This document shows positions 8,470 through 16,664 of a DNA stretch of 44,674 bases, one piece after another. Both the position numbers and the translations under genes were made by a program. Source of the DNA: an uncultured Bacilli bacterium (lineage in GTDB: Bacteria > Bacillota_I > Bacilli_A > RF39 > UBA660); contig CALVYK010000010.1 of NCBI GenBank assembly GCA_944372195.1, forward strand, positions 1 to 44,674, written 5' to 3'. A model generated the notes under the pieces. It was not told the origin of the DNA. It did no database searches and saw only the letters and a list, made by a program, of their open reading frames with translations. How positions within the stretch are numbered: the stretch's first letter is position 1; every line of letters starts with the position of its first letter.

Positions 8470-9630
8470 ATGCAAGAAAAGTATGCGGAATTGTTATTAA
8501 AAAGATGTTTAAATATATCTAATCAACCTTTATTAATATCATGTCCAATTGAAGTTTATGATTTTGTAAGGATATTAGTTAAAAAGGCTTATGAAATTGG
8601 TGTTAAAGATATTCATATTGATTTTGAAGATGAAGAATTAAAAAAATTACAATTAAATAATTTAAGTGATGATGAATTAAAAAATAGTAGTTTCTTTAAT
8701 AAAAAAATATTTGATGAATATGCGAAAAAAGATGCTTGTTTTTTAATGTTATATGCTTATGAAGATTTTAGTGGTATCGATAATAAAAAATTAGAATTAA
8801 GCGCGAAGTTAGTAAGAGAAACGAAACCTATTTATAAAGAAAGACAATTAAAAAATGAAATTGTTTGGTGTATTGCTTCGGTTGTAACTAAAACATGGGC
8901 TGATAAGTTATTTTCAAATGAAGAAGATAATGTAAATAAGTTATGGAATATTATTTATAAAATGTGTTTAATTGATAAAGATGATCCGATTAAGGAATGG
9001 GATAATAAAATAAAATTAAATAGTAAAAAAGCAGAATTTATGAATAATAAACAATATAAAAAATTAACTTTTAAAAATAGTTTAGGCACAAATTTAACAA
9101 TAGAATTACCAAAAGATCATATATGGGCTGGTGGTAATACAGTAATAAATGGAATAGAAACAATTGCTAATATGCCAACAGAAGAAATATTTACATCACC
9201 TTATAAGTTTGGTGTTAATGGTATTGTTTATAGTTCGAAACCATTAGTATATAATGGTAGTTTAATTGAAGATTTTTATTTAGAATTTAAAGATGGTTCT
9301 GTTATTAATTTTGATGCTAAAGTAGGTAAGGAAACTTTAAGACAAATAATTGAATATGATGAAAATTCTAAATATTTAGGAGAAGTTGCTTTAGTTGATT
9401 ATGATTCTCCTATATCTAAATCTAATTTAATTTTTTATGAAACATTATATGATGAGAATGCTGCTTGTCATTTAGCGTTAGGATCTAGTTATTTAGAATG
9501 TATCAAAGAACCTAATTTTGACATAGTTAATAAAAGTAATACGCATGTTGATTTTATGATTGGAACTAAAGATTTAGAAGTCATAGCTGATGGTGAAATA
9601 ATTATGAAAGATGGTAATTTTATAAAGTAA
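8470..9630 (+). CDS. M29-family metallo-aminopeptidase (AmpS/PepS-like)
   Basis: 386 residues, slightly shorter than the usual ~410. The C-terminal catalytic half carries the M29 di-metal ligands in NMPTEEIF (Glu), YLGEVALVD (Glu), ACHLALGSSY (His and Tyr) and THVDFMIG (His and Asp). The N-terminal half is the alpha/beta substrate-binding domain. It releases N-terminal residues from peptides in the cytosol. ATG at 8470 follows ATAGGAGAG; a TATAAT at 8444-8449 serves as -10 and faces away from the ferritin-like gene. Monocistronic as far as can be seen. Confidence 0.9.
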   Translation: MQEKYAELLLKRCLNISNQPLLISCPIEVYDFVRILVKKAYEIGVKDIHIDFEDEELKKLQLNNLSDDELKNSSFFNKKIFDEYAKKDACFLMLYAYEDFSGIDNKKLELSAKLVRETKPIYKERQLKNEIVWCIASVVTKTWADKLFSNEEDNVNKLWNIIYKMCLIDKDDPIKEWDNKIKLNSKKAEFMNNKQYKKLTFKNSLGTNLTIELPKDHIWAGGNTVINGIETIANMPTEEIFTSPYKFGVNGIVYSSKPLVYNGSLIEDFYLEFKDGSVINFDAKVGKETLRQIIEYDENSKYLGEVALVDYDSPISKSNLIFYETLYDENAACHLALGSSYLECIKEPNFDIVNKSNTHVDFMIGTKDLEVIADGEIIMKDGNFIK

Positions 9631-9683
9631 TTGTATTAAATATCTCTTTTTATATCATAATTGATATGAAAGGAGATTTTTTT

Positions 9684-10457
9684 ATGGCACGTCATAGAGT
9701 TGAAATTTGTGGCGTGAATACTGCGGATATTAAAGTTTTAAGTAATGAAGAGATGATTGACTTATTTAAAAAGTATCAAGGTGGTGATATGTCAGCTAAA
9801 GAAGACTTAATTAGTGGCAATTTGAAATTAGTTTTATCGATTTTAAGAAAGTACAATAACAGAACTGATAATTTAGATGATTTGTTTCAAGTCGGATGTG
9901 TTGGATTAATTAAAGCAATTGACAATTTTGATTTATCACATGAAGTAAGATTTTCAACTTATGCAGTTCCTATGATATTAGGAGAAATTAAAAGATATTT
10001 AAGAGATAATAGTTCGTTAAGAGTTACTAGAAATTTAAAAGATATTGCATATAAAGGTTTAAAAGCTAAAGAAGAATTAACTAATAAATTAAATAGAGAA
10101 CCAACTATTAAAGAAATTGCTCAAGCATTAGAACTAGACGAGTTAGATGTTATGCAGGCTTTTGAAGCAGTTAAAGATGCTGTTAGTATTCAAGAACCTA
10201 TTTATAGTGATGGAGGAGATACAATTTATTTAGAAGAACAGATAGCAGATAAAAAGGATAAAGTAGGTTTAGATATGAATATTATGTTGCGAGAGGCAAT
10301 TAATAAGTTAAAAGAAAAAGAAAGATATATTATTTATAAAAGATATTTTGAAGGTATTACCCAAATGGAATTATCAGAAGAAATTGGTATATCCCAAGCT
10401 CAGATATCAAGAATTGAAAAGAATTGTTTGGATAATATGAAAAAATTATTAAAATAA
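9684..10457 (+). CDS. sigG: RNA polymerase sporulation sigma factor SigG
   Basis: 257 residues. The N-terminus ARHRVEICGVNT matches the sigma-G-specific opening (RNKVEICGVDT in Bacillus), which distinguishes it from sigma-F. Region 2 has NGNLKLVLSILRKY-like sequence, the core-binding DDLFQVGCVGLIKAIDNFD and the -10-recognition RFSTYAVPMILGEIKRYLRD. Region 3 and region 4 (about 205-257, TQMELSEEIGISQAQISRIEK) follow. It drives late forespore transcription. The true start is the ATG at 9684 behind AAAGGAGA; an ATG at 9666 overlaps that RBS and is rejected. ylmC follows 25 bases downstream, as in other spore formers, so both are probably one unit. Confidence 0.95.
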   Translation: MARHRVEICGVNTADIKVLSNEEMIDLFKKYQGGDMSAKEDLISGNLKLVLSILRKYNNRTDNLDDLFQVGCVGLIKAIDNFDLSHEVRFSTYAVPMILGEIKRYLRDNSSLRVTRNLKDIAYKGLKAKEELTNKLNREPTIKEIAQALELDELDVMQAFEAVKDAVSIQEPIYSDGGDTIYLEEQIADKKDKVGLDMNIMLREAINKLKEKERYIIYKRYFEGITQMELSEEIGISQAQISRIEKNCLDNMKKLLK

Positions 10458-10482
10458 TGAATAAATATTATTAGGTGGTAAT

Positions 10483-10704
10483 ATGCGGTTAAGTGAACTA
10501 CAATCTAAGAACATTATAACAACAGAAGGCAAATTAATTGGGAATATTATCGATGTTATAATTGAAAATGGAACAATAAAATATTTGGTTGTTGAAAAAA
10601 GTAAATTTTTAATATCGATGTTTACATCAAAAGATGAAATAGAAATAAAGTGGAGTCAAATAAAAACAATTGGTGATGATGTCATAATTGTAAGTAGTCA
10701 ATAA
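10483..10704 (+). CDS. ylmC: YlmC/YmxH family PRC-barrel protein
   Basis: 73 residues forming a single PRC-barrel: RLSELQSKNII, KLIGNIIDVIIENG and the aromatic/hydrophobic YLVVEKSK strand. The family commonly sits next to sigG in spore-forming Firmicutes; its role is not settled. ATG at 10483 follows AGGTGG. It ends inside the terminator hairpin. Confidence 0.88.
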   Translation: MRLSELQSKNIITTEGKLIGNIIDVIIENGTIKYLVVEKSKFLISMFTSKDEIEIKWSQIKTIGDDVIIVSSQ

Positions 10705-10730
10705 AATGATAATTATTTTATTGATTTTTT
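10699..10730 (+). terminator. Intrinsic terminator of sigG-ylmC
   Basis: CAATAAAAT (10699-10707) / ATTTTATTG (10715-10723), 7-base loop, T-run 10725-10730. The intergenic stretch from 10731 to 10915 is AT-rich; it holds a TATAAT at 10749-10754 without a good -35, and I see no gene in it. Confidence 0.8.
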
Positions 10731-10915
10731 AAATTCTTTGAAAAATGTTATAATTTAAATTTTAATAAGTTATGTTTATAAAAATAATATTATAGTTACA
10801 TTTGCTACTAATAATTTGATACCAAAATTTTATTTTTTCATTTGATTTTAATTTTATGTTATTAGGGTTGAATAATAAAGTAATAAATAAGATGTAAAAA
10901 TAAAATAACTAGAAC

Positions 10916-10944
10916 TGGACTAATTCGTTATTTTTTGATATAAT
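10916..10944 (+). promoter_or_regulatory. Promoter of the RNase J2-like gene
   Basis: TGGACT (10916-10921), 17-base spacer, TATAAT (10939-10944), then AAAGGAGG before the ATG at 10979. Confidence 0.7.
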
Positions 10945-10978
10945 TAATTAGTCTTTTTAAATGAAAGGAGGTTATTAA

Positions 10979-12613
10979 ATGATTAAAATTTTCGCGTTAG
11001 GTGGTTTAAATGAAATAGGTAAAAATATGTATGTTGTTAATGTTGATGATGAAATATATATATTTGAAGCTGGATTAAAATATGCTGATGATAAAATGTT
11101 GGGTGTTGATTATATAATTCCTAATTATGATTATTTAATTAAAAATAAAAATAAAATTCAAGGTATATTTTTATCTCATGGTCATGATGAACAAATAGGC
11201 GCTATTCCTGATATGCTATATGACTTACCAAATATCAAAATATATGGAACTAAATTTACTTTGGATTTGTTAAAAGAAGAATTAAAGCAAGAAAAATTAA
11301 AAGCTGATTTAGTTGAAATTAAACCACATAAAAAAATAAAAGTAGGTAAGAATTATATTTTCCCTATTAGTTTATCGCATTCGGTACCAGATGCCGTTGG
11401 ATATGTATTATATACTAAAGATGGAGCAATATTTTATACTGGTAACTTTGTTTTTGATTCTGCTATGCAAGGAAATTATAAAACTGATATTGGTAAACTT
11501 GCTTATGTTGGAAAACAAGGGGTATTATGTTTATTAAGTGAATCATTATATGCTGATAAAATAGGTTATACATCTCCAAAACATAGAAGTTATAATTATT
11601 TAAGAGAAATTATTAATAATTCTAAAAATAGAATCTTAATTAATATATTACAAGGTCAAATATTTAGAATTCAAGAATTGTTAAATGTTATAACTGAATC
11701 AAATAAAAAAGTTGTTATTTTAGGTAAAAGATTAGAAAATACTTTAATTAATTCAATTAATAATGGTTATATCAATTTTGATAAATCAAGAATTGGTAAT
11801 ATACATCATTTAGAAAAAGATTCAATTATAATTGTATCTGATGAAAGAGAAAAACCTTTTTCTAATATTAAAAGAATTGTTAAAGGATATGATAAATTTA
11901 TAACTTTAACAGAAGATGATACTATTATTTTCGCTTCACCTGTTTATGATGGTATGGAAAAAAGTGCTACTATGGTATTTGATGATATAGCTAAAAAAGG
12001 ATGTAATTTAATTACAATGTCAAGCAAACAATTTAATTCCTTACATGCTTCAAGTGAAGATTTAATGTTGATGTTAAATTTATTACAACCTAAATATTAT
12101 TTTCCAGTTAATGGGGAATATAGGCATCAAGTGGCTAATAGTGAAGTTGCTAAACAAATGGGTATGAAAGACGAAAATATCATTTTAAAATTAAATGGTG
12201 AAGTAGCTACTTTTGTTAATGGTAAACTAACTGATGATAAAGAATTTATTAAAGTAGATGATATATTAATCGATGGTAAAACATTAGGCGATGTTGGCGA
12301 CTTAGTTATCAAAGATCGTGAAATGTTGGGAGAAAATGGTATTGTTTTAATCTTAGCTATCGTTGATAAAGCTACTAAACAAATTTTATCAGGTCCACAA
12401 ATTGTAACTAAAGGTTTTGTTTATGTTAAAGAAAATATTGATTTAATTAAAGAAGCTAGTAATATGGCTTTGGAAATAATTAAAAATAATACTAAAGTAT
12501 CTTATATTGATTATGGTAAAACTAAAAATGAAATAAGAGATAAAGTAGGAAATTATTTTTATCAACAAACAGAATCAAAACCAATAATTTTAATTATGAT
12601 TCAAGAAATTTAA
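10979..12613 (+). CDS. rnjB: Ribonuclease J2-like protein
   Basis: 544 residues: metallo-beta-lactamase domain with inserted beta-CASP domain and the RNase J C-terminal domain. The metal motif reads HGHDEQ (residues 67-72) where active J1 enzymes have HGHEDH; Bacillus J2 has the similarly altered HGHDEN. The later TGDF motif is TGNF here (about residue 157), removing another ligand, while the histidine in LSHSVPD is kept. MLGVDYIIP, VNGEYRHQ and SGPQIVTKGFVYV are family hallmarks. J2 proteins pair with J1 in RNA decay and 5' maturation; with this site the protein is probably weak or inactive alone and structural in a J1/J2 complex. No J1 gene is in the window. Confidence 0.85.
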   Translation: MIKIFALGGLNEIGKNMYVVNVDDEIYIFEAGLKYADDKMLGVDYIIPNYDYLIKNKNKIQGIFLSHGHDEQIGAIPDMLYDLPNIKIYGTKFTLDLLKEELKQEKLKADLVEIKPHKKIKVGKNYIFPISLSHSVPDAVGYVLYTKDGAIFYTGNFVFDSAMQGNYKTDIGKLAYVGKQGVLCLLSESLYADKIGYTSPKHRSYNYLREIINNSKNRILINILQGQIFRIQELLNVITESNKKVVILGKRLENTLINSINNGYINFDKSRIGNIHHLEKDSIIIVSDEREKPFSNIKRIVKGYDKFITLTEDDTIIFASPVYDGMEKSATMVFDDIAKKGCNLITMSSKQFNSLHASSEDLMLMLNLLQPKYYFPVNGEYRHQVANSEVAKQMGMKDENIILKLNGEVATFVNGKLTDDKEFIKVDDILIDGKTLGDVGDLVIKDREMLGENGIVLILAIVDKATKQILSGPQIVTKGFVYVKENIDLIKEASNMALEIIKNNTKVSYIDYGKTKNEIRDKVGNYFYQQTESKPIILIMIQEI

Positions 12614-12637
12614 ATTGTACTTAGTTACAATTTTTTT
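12612..12637 (+). terminator. Intrinsic terminator of the RNase J2-like gene
   Basis: AAATTGTA (12612-12619) / TACAATTT (12626-12633) with a T-run to 12637, overlapping the stop codon. Confidence 0.75.
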
Positions 12638-12689
12638 CTTGAAATAATTTATTAAATATGATATTATTTATACCTAGGAAGTGGTTTTA

Positions 12690-14096
12690 ATGAATCTACC
12701 AAATTTAAATGATGCAAGAAGAAGAACAAAAGAAAAAGTTGAAATTTTAGATAATTATAAAATAACAGAAGAACAAAAAACATTAGGGTTAAACAAAAAA
12801 TATTTTGTTAAGACTTATGGTTGTCAAATGAATGAACATGATTCTGAAAATATTAAAGCAATATTAGAAGATATGGGATATACTGCTACTGATAATATGG
12901 AAGATGCTAATTTAATTATTTTAAATACATGTGCAATAAGAGAAAATGCTCATAATAAAGTATTTGGCTTATTAGGTAGAATTAAACATATGAAACAATC
13001 TAAAGAAGTTATGGTTGGTTTCGGTGGTTGTATGGCCCAAGAAGAAGTAATAGTTGATGAAATATTAAATAAATATAAATGGATTGATTTTGTTTTTGGT
13101 ACTCATAATATTTATGATTTACCTAATATAATAGAAAAATCAAAAAATAAACAAGAAATAGATGTATTTTCTATTGAAGGTGATGTTATTGAAAATATTC
13201 CAGTTAAGAGAGATAGTAAATATAAAGCTTGGGTTAATATTATGTATGGCTGTGATAAATTCTGTACTTATTGTATAGTACCTTATACTAGAGGAAAACA
13301 AAGAAGTAGATTACCTAAATATATAATTGATGAAGTAAATGAATTGATTAAAGATGGCTATAAAGAAGTAACATTATTAGGTCAAAATGTTAATGCATAT
13401 GGTAAAGACTTGGATATCGATTATAACATGGCTAATTTATTAGAAGATGTTGCTAAAACTAATATCGAAAGAATTAGATTTGTAACTAGTCACCCATGGG
13501 ATTTTAATGATGATATGATCGATGTAATGAGTAAATATAAAAATATTATGCCTTATATTCATTTACCTTTACAATCAGGCTCTGATAAAATATTAAAATT
13601 AATGGGTAGAAGATATACCAAAGAAGAATATATTGATTTATATAATAAATTAAAATCTAAAATACCTAATTGTTCAATTACGACAGATATTATAGTTGGT
13701 TTTCCAAACGAAACTAAAGAAGATTTTCAAGATACATTAGATGTAGTAAATATTTGTAAATATGATGGCGCATTTACTTTTATCTTTTCTCCTCGTATTG
13801 GAACACCAGCTAGTCGCATGAAAGATGATATAACTTTAGAAGAAAAAGAAGAAAGATTACAAACTTTAAATAATTTAGTAAATAAATATTCTAAAGAAAA
13901 TAATGATAAATACTTAAATAAAATAGTACCTGTCTTATTAGAAGATTATAGTAGTAAAAATGGTAATTATTTAAAAGGATATACTGATACTATGAAATTA
14001 GTAAATGTTAAAGCAGATAGTAGTTATTTAGGAAAAATAGTAAATGTCAAAATAACTTCAGTTAAAACATGGAGTATGGATGGCGAAATAATATAA
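12690..14096 (+). CDS. miaB: tRNA-2-methylthio-N6-dimethylallyladenosine synthase MiaB
   Basis: 468 residues. The N-terminal UPF0004 domain has three cluster cysteines (TYGCQMNEHDSE, LNTCAIRENAH, FGGCMAQEE), the radical SAM core has CDKFCTYCIVP (CxxxCxxC) with PYTRGKQRSR after it, and a TRAM domain ends the protein. It thiomethylates i6A37 in tRNAs. The NEHDSE and SHPWDF details favour MiaB over MtaB. ATG at 12690 follows TAGGAAGTGG. metK and its riboswitch begin four bases after the stop, so a miaB transcript must run through the riboswitch. In Bacillus miaB also lies close to cotE, which is found 2.6 kb downstream here. Confidence 0.94.
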   Translation: MNLPNLNDARRRTKEKVEILDNYKITEEQKTLGLNKKYFVKTYGCQMNEHDSENIKAILEDMGYTATDNMEDANLIILNTCAIRENAHNKVFGLLGRIKHMKQSKEVMVGFGGCMAQEEVIVDEILNKYKWIDFVFGTHNIYDLPNIIEKSKNKQEIDVFSIEGDVIENIPVKRDSKYKAWVNIMYGCDKFCTYCIVPYTRGKQRSRLPKYIIDEVNELIKDGYKEVTLLGQNVNAYGKDLDIDYNMANLLEDVAKTNIERIRFVTSHPWDFNDDMIDVMSKYKNIMPYIHLPLQSGSDKILKLMGRRYTKEEYIDLYNKLKSKIPNCSITTDIIVGFPNETKEDFQDTLDVVNICKYDGAFTFIFSPRIGTPASRMKDDITLEEKEERLQTLNNLVNKYSKENNDKYLNKIVPVLLEDYSSKNGNYLKGYTDTMKLVNVKADSSYLGKIVNVKITSVKTWSMDGEII

Positions 14097-14209
14097 TTTT
14101 ATCAAGAATGAGGGAGAGGATTAGCTCAGTGAACTCATACCAACCTATTAAGTTAGGTGGTAAAGCTAATATCGATGAAAGAAAAAGACTCTTTCATGGA
14201 GTCTTTTTT
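14097..14209 (+). promoter_or_regulatory. SAM-responsive riboswitch-like leader with terminator, upstream of metK
   Basis: P1: TTTATC against GATGAAA (14174-14180, one bulge). P2: ATGAG (14108-14112) / CTCAT (14134-14138), with an internal GGA / GTGAA kink-turn-like bulge and inner GAG/CTC. P3: ACCTA (14143-14147) / TAGGT (14154-14158). A pseudoknot pairs ATTAG in the P2 loop (14120-14124) with CTAAT (14166-14170). ATCAAGA, GAGGGA, CAACC, AGGTG, GCTAAT and GAAAGA recall the S-box (SAM-I) core. The P4 arm seems absent. A terminator, AAAAAGACTC (14182-14191) / GAGTCTTTTT (14199-14208), follows P1 directly. Position upstream of SAM synthetase fits feedback control by SAM. Confidence 0.75.
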
Positions 14210-14236
14210 CATATAATATAATTGGAGGTAATTTAA

Positions 14237-15316
14237 ATGAAAAAATTGATAACTAGTGAATCAGTAACCGAAGGTCACCCAGATAAAATATGTGACAAAA
14301 TAAGCGATAAAATATTAGATATGGCTTTAATGGAAGATATTAATAGTCATATGGCTGTAGAAGCAACAATCAAAGATAATTTTATTTTAATATATGGAGA
14401 AGCTAATACAAAAGCAAAATTAGATTATTCTAAAATAGCTAAAGATGTACTTAAAGATATTGGCTATGATGATGATTTTGAAGTATTAGTTAAAGTAAGC
14501 GGTCAATCACAAGAAATTAATAACGCTGTTTCTAGAAAGAAAATATGTGCCGGAGATCAAGGAATAATGTTTGGTTATGCAACTAATGAAACTAAAGAAT
14601 TTATGCCTTTGCCTATTTTACTTGCTAACAAAATAACAAAACAACTTGCTTTAGTTAGAAAGAAAGATAAAAATTCTATTTTAATGCCAGATGGTAAAGC
14701 TCAAGTTACAGTAGAATATGTAGATAATATTCCTAAAAGAATTGATACAATAATTGTTTCGTCTCAACATAAAAAAGATGTTACACAAGAAGAATTAAAA
14801 AAATATATAAAAGAAAATGTAATTGATGAAGTTATACCTAAAGAATTAATGATAGACACTAAAATATTAATTAATACAAGTGGTTCTTTTGTAATTGGAG
14901 GACCATTTGGTGATAGTGGTACAACGGGAAGAAAAATAGTAGTAGATACATATGGTGGCGTTGGTAAAGTCGGTGGTGGTTGTTTTAGTAGTAAAGATCC
15001 ATCTAAAGTAGATAGAAGTGCTGCTTATTATGCAAGATATGTAGCTAAAAATATAGTTTATCATAATTTATGTGATAGATGTGAAGTAGAAGTATCTTAT
15101 GCTATTGGATTAGAACAACCTATTAGTGTTAATATTGAAACATTTAATACGAATAAAGTAAGTATAGAAGAAATAAATGATTATGTTAAAAATAATTTTG
15201 ATTTTTCAGTTGATAACATTATAAAAGAATTAAATTTATTAAGACCAATTTATTATGATATAGCAAGTTATGGTCATTTTGGTTATGATAATTTACCATG
15301 GGAACAAATAAAGTAA
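14237..15316 (+). CDS. metK: S-adenosylmethionine synthetase MetK
   Basis: 359 residues, about 40 shorter than the usual ~395. Signature pieces are SEGHPDK-type TEGHPDKICDKISD (catalytic His15), CAGDQGIMFGYA, GGPFGDSGTTGRKIVVDTYGG, DPSKVDRSAAYYARYVAKN and the ending YGHFGYDNLPWE. It makes SAM from ATP and methionine. The usual RHGGGAFSGKD segment is KVGGGCFSSKD here, a divergent loop. The start has TTGGAGGTAA eleven bases upstream. Transcription is expected to be gated by the riboswitch in front. A terminator straddles its stop codon. Confidence 0.92.
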   Translation: MKKLITSESVTEGHPDKICDKISDKILDMALMEDINSHMAVEATIKDNFILIYGEANTKAKLDYSKIAKDVLKDIGYDDDFEVLVKVSGQSQEINNAVSRKKICAGDQGIMFGYATNETKEFMPLPILLANKITKQLALVRKKDKNSILMPDGKAQVTVEYVDNIPKRIDTIIVSSQHKKDVTQEELKKYIKENVIDEVIPKELMIDTKILINTSGSFVIGGPFGDSGTTGRKIVVDTYGGVGKVGGGCFSSKDPSKVDRSAAYYARYVAKNIVYHNLCDRCEVEVSYAIGLEQPISVNIETFNTNKVSIEEINDYVKNNFDFSVDNIIKELNLLRPIYYDIASYGHFGYDNLPWEQIK

Positions 15317-15330
15317 TTTATTTGTTTTTT
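15303..15330 (+). terminator. Intrinsic terminator of metK
   Basis: AACAAATAAA (15303-15312) / TTTATTTGTT (15317-15326), T-run to 15330; the stop codon is partly in the loop. Confidence 0.8.
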
Positions 15331-15397
15331 AATAATAACAATAAATAACTAAACTATGATATAATTATTATGTAGTATATTTAAGAGGTGATTTTAT

Positions 15398-15721
15398 ATG
15401 CCTAATGCAAGAAAATTAGTTGAACATATAGTTAATTTTATTATGATATGTTTAGCTTCATCAGTTATAGGAGGAATATTTAATATATTTTTTGATTTTG
15501 AATCAAATAAAACTATAGTAATATCATTTATATTTGTTATTACAATGTTTATACTAGCATTTTATTTACAAATATATGAAAAAAATAAAGTAGCTAAATA
15601 TATTGCAAGTAAATTAGTTAAAAATCCAGATAGGAAATTGACAATAAAGGATATAGTAATTATGGTAATCGTATTTAATTTTATTCCTTTAATTATTGGA
15701 ATTTTGAGTAATTACTTTTAA
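15398..15721 (+). CDS. Small membrane protein of unknown function
   Basis: 107 residues with three hydrophobic segments: about 13-33 (MICLASSVIGGIF), 38-62 (VISFIFVITMFILAF) and 84-107 (IVIMVIVFNFIPLII), separated by lysine-rich loops. I do not recognise a family. It has its own extended -10 promoter (TGATATAAT, -10 at 15360-15365) and AGAGGTGAT before the ATG. Confidence 0.7.
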   Translation: MPNARKLVEHIVNFIMICLASSVIGGIFNIFFDFESNKTIVISFIFVITMFILAFYLQIYEKNKVAKYIASKLVKNPDRKLTIKDIVIMVIVFNFIPLIIGILSNYF

Positions 15722-15763
15722 ATATATAAAAGTTGATTTTGAATAATAAGTTAGGAGAAATAA

Positions 15764-16069
15764 ATGAAAAAAATATTTTTGTGTATAATTTTAATAATAT
15801 TATTAACAGGTTGTCAAAAAGAAGAAGAGTATGAATTGATTTTTGATAAAAATTCAATTGTAAATTGTCTTAATTTTGTATATGAATTTGAAGATGGAAC
15901 AAGAATTTATACTGATTATACAAATATTAAATATAAAAAAAATAATATTGAAATGTCTATAATTGATGCGTTGAATAAAGGATTATTAGATTTTGATGAT
16001 ATAAAAAATTATGAAGAATTTAAAATAGTTAAAAAAGATGAACCTAAACCATTAGAGTGTAATGATTAA
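15764..16069 (+). CDS. Small predicted lipoprotein
   Basis: 101 residues. The N-terminus MKKIFLCIILIILLTGCQ is a lipoprotein signal with lipobox LTGC; Cys17 should be lipidated and anchor the protein outside the membrane. The mature part is acidic and shows YEFEDGTRIYTDYTNIKYK, reminiscent of small structural lipoproteins in related genomes. No enzymatic motif. It follows the membrane gene by 42 bases behind TTAGGAGA and precedes the nudix gene by 15 bases, so it may be co-transcribed with them. Confidence 0.72.
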   Translation: MKKIFLCIILIILLTGCQKEEEYELIFDKNSIVNCLNFVYEFEDGTRIYTDYTNIKYKKNNIEMSIIDALNKGLLDFDDIKNYEEFKIVKKDEPKPLECND

Positions 16070-16084
16070 GAAGGGAATGATAAA

Positions 16085-16576
16085 ATGGAATTAGTAGATT
16101 TATTAAACAATAGAAAAGAATTAACAGGTGAAACATGTGAAAGGAATGCTGTCCCAGAGGGAAAATATAGATTATCAATTCATATTTGGATTGTTAATGA
16201 CAAAAATGAAATATTGATTCAACAAAGAAGTGCAAGTAGAAAAATGTTTCCTAATATGTGGACTAATACAGGTGGTGCATGTATTGCTGGTGAAACTAGT
16301 ATTGAAACAGTTTTTAGAGAACTAAAAGAAGAATTAAACATTATTCCAAATATAGATAATTTAGAATTAATTGCATCTTATAAAAGAAAAAAAGATTATG
16401 TTGATGTATGGTTATTAAGACAAAATATAAATATAAAAGATTTAAAATTTAATGATAACGAAGTACAAGCAGCAAAATGGGCAACTATAGAAGAATGGGG
16501 AAAATTATTAATAGAAGAACAAGCTGTAAAATCTTCTACATATTATTTTTTAAATTATATAAATAATGAATTCTAA
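16085..16576 (+). CDS. NUDIX hydrolase
   Basis: 163 residues. The nudix box is complete: GGACIAGETSIETVFRELKE followed by ELNI, matching GX5EX7REUXEEXGU closely. The region before it (HIWIVNDKNEILIQQRS) and the W-T-N-T-GGA context are like the isopentenyl-diphosphate isomerase/YfcD-type subgroup with the ERN-x-VPEG lead-in. Substrate cannot be told. AGAAGGGAATG precedes the ATG. A terminator follows. Confidence 0.87.
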   Translation: MELVDLLNNRKELTGETCERNAVPEGKYRLSIHIWIVNDKNEILIQQRSASRKMFPNMWTNTGGACIAGETSIETVFRELKEELNIIPNIDNLELIASYKRKKDYVDVWLLRQNINIKDLKFNDNEVQAAKWATIEEWGKLLIEEQAVKSSTYYFLNYINNEF

Positions 16577-16580
16577 AAAG

Positions 16581-16616
16581 CAGATTATTTATTTAAATTT
16601 AATAATTTGTTTTTTT
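16581..16616 (+). terminator. Intrinsic terminator of the nudix gene
   Basis: CAGATTATT (16581-16589) / AATAATTTG (16601-16609, one G-T pair), T-run 16610-16616. Confidence 0.7.
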
Positions 16617-16664
16617 ATGTACAAATGACTACCTATTGCATATATTAAAATGAGAGGTGATATT

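Noticed and set aside
14097-14209. T-box leader upstream of metK
   Set aside because: There is no T-box GGGTGGNACCGCG motif or specifier loop; the S-box-like blocks and pseudoknot fit a SAM-responsive element better.
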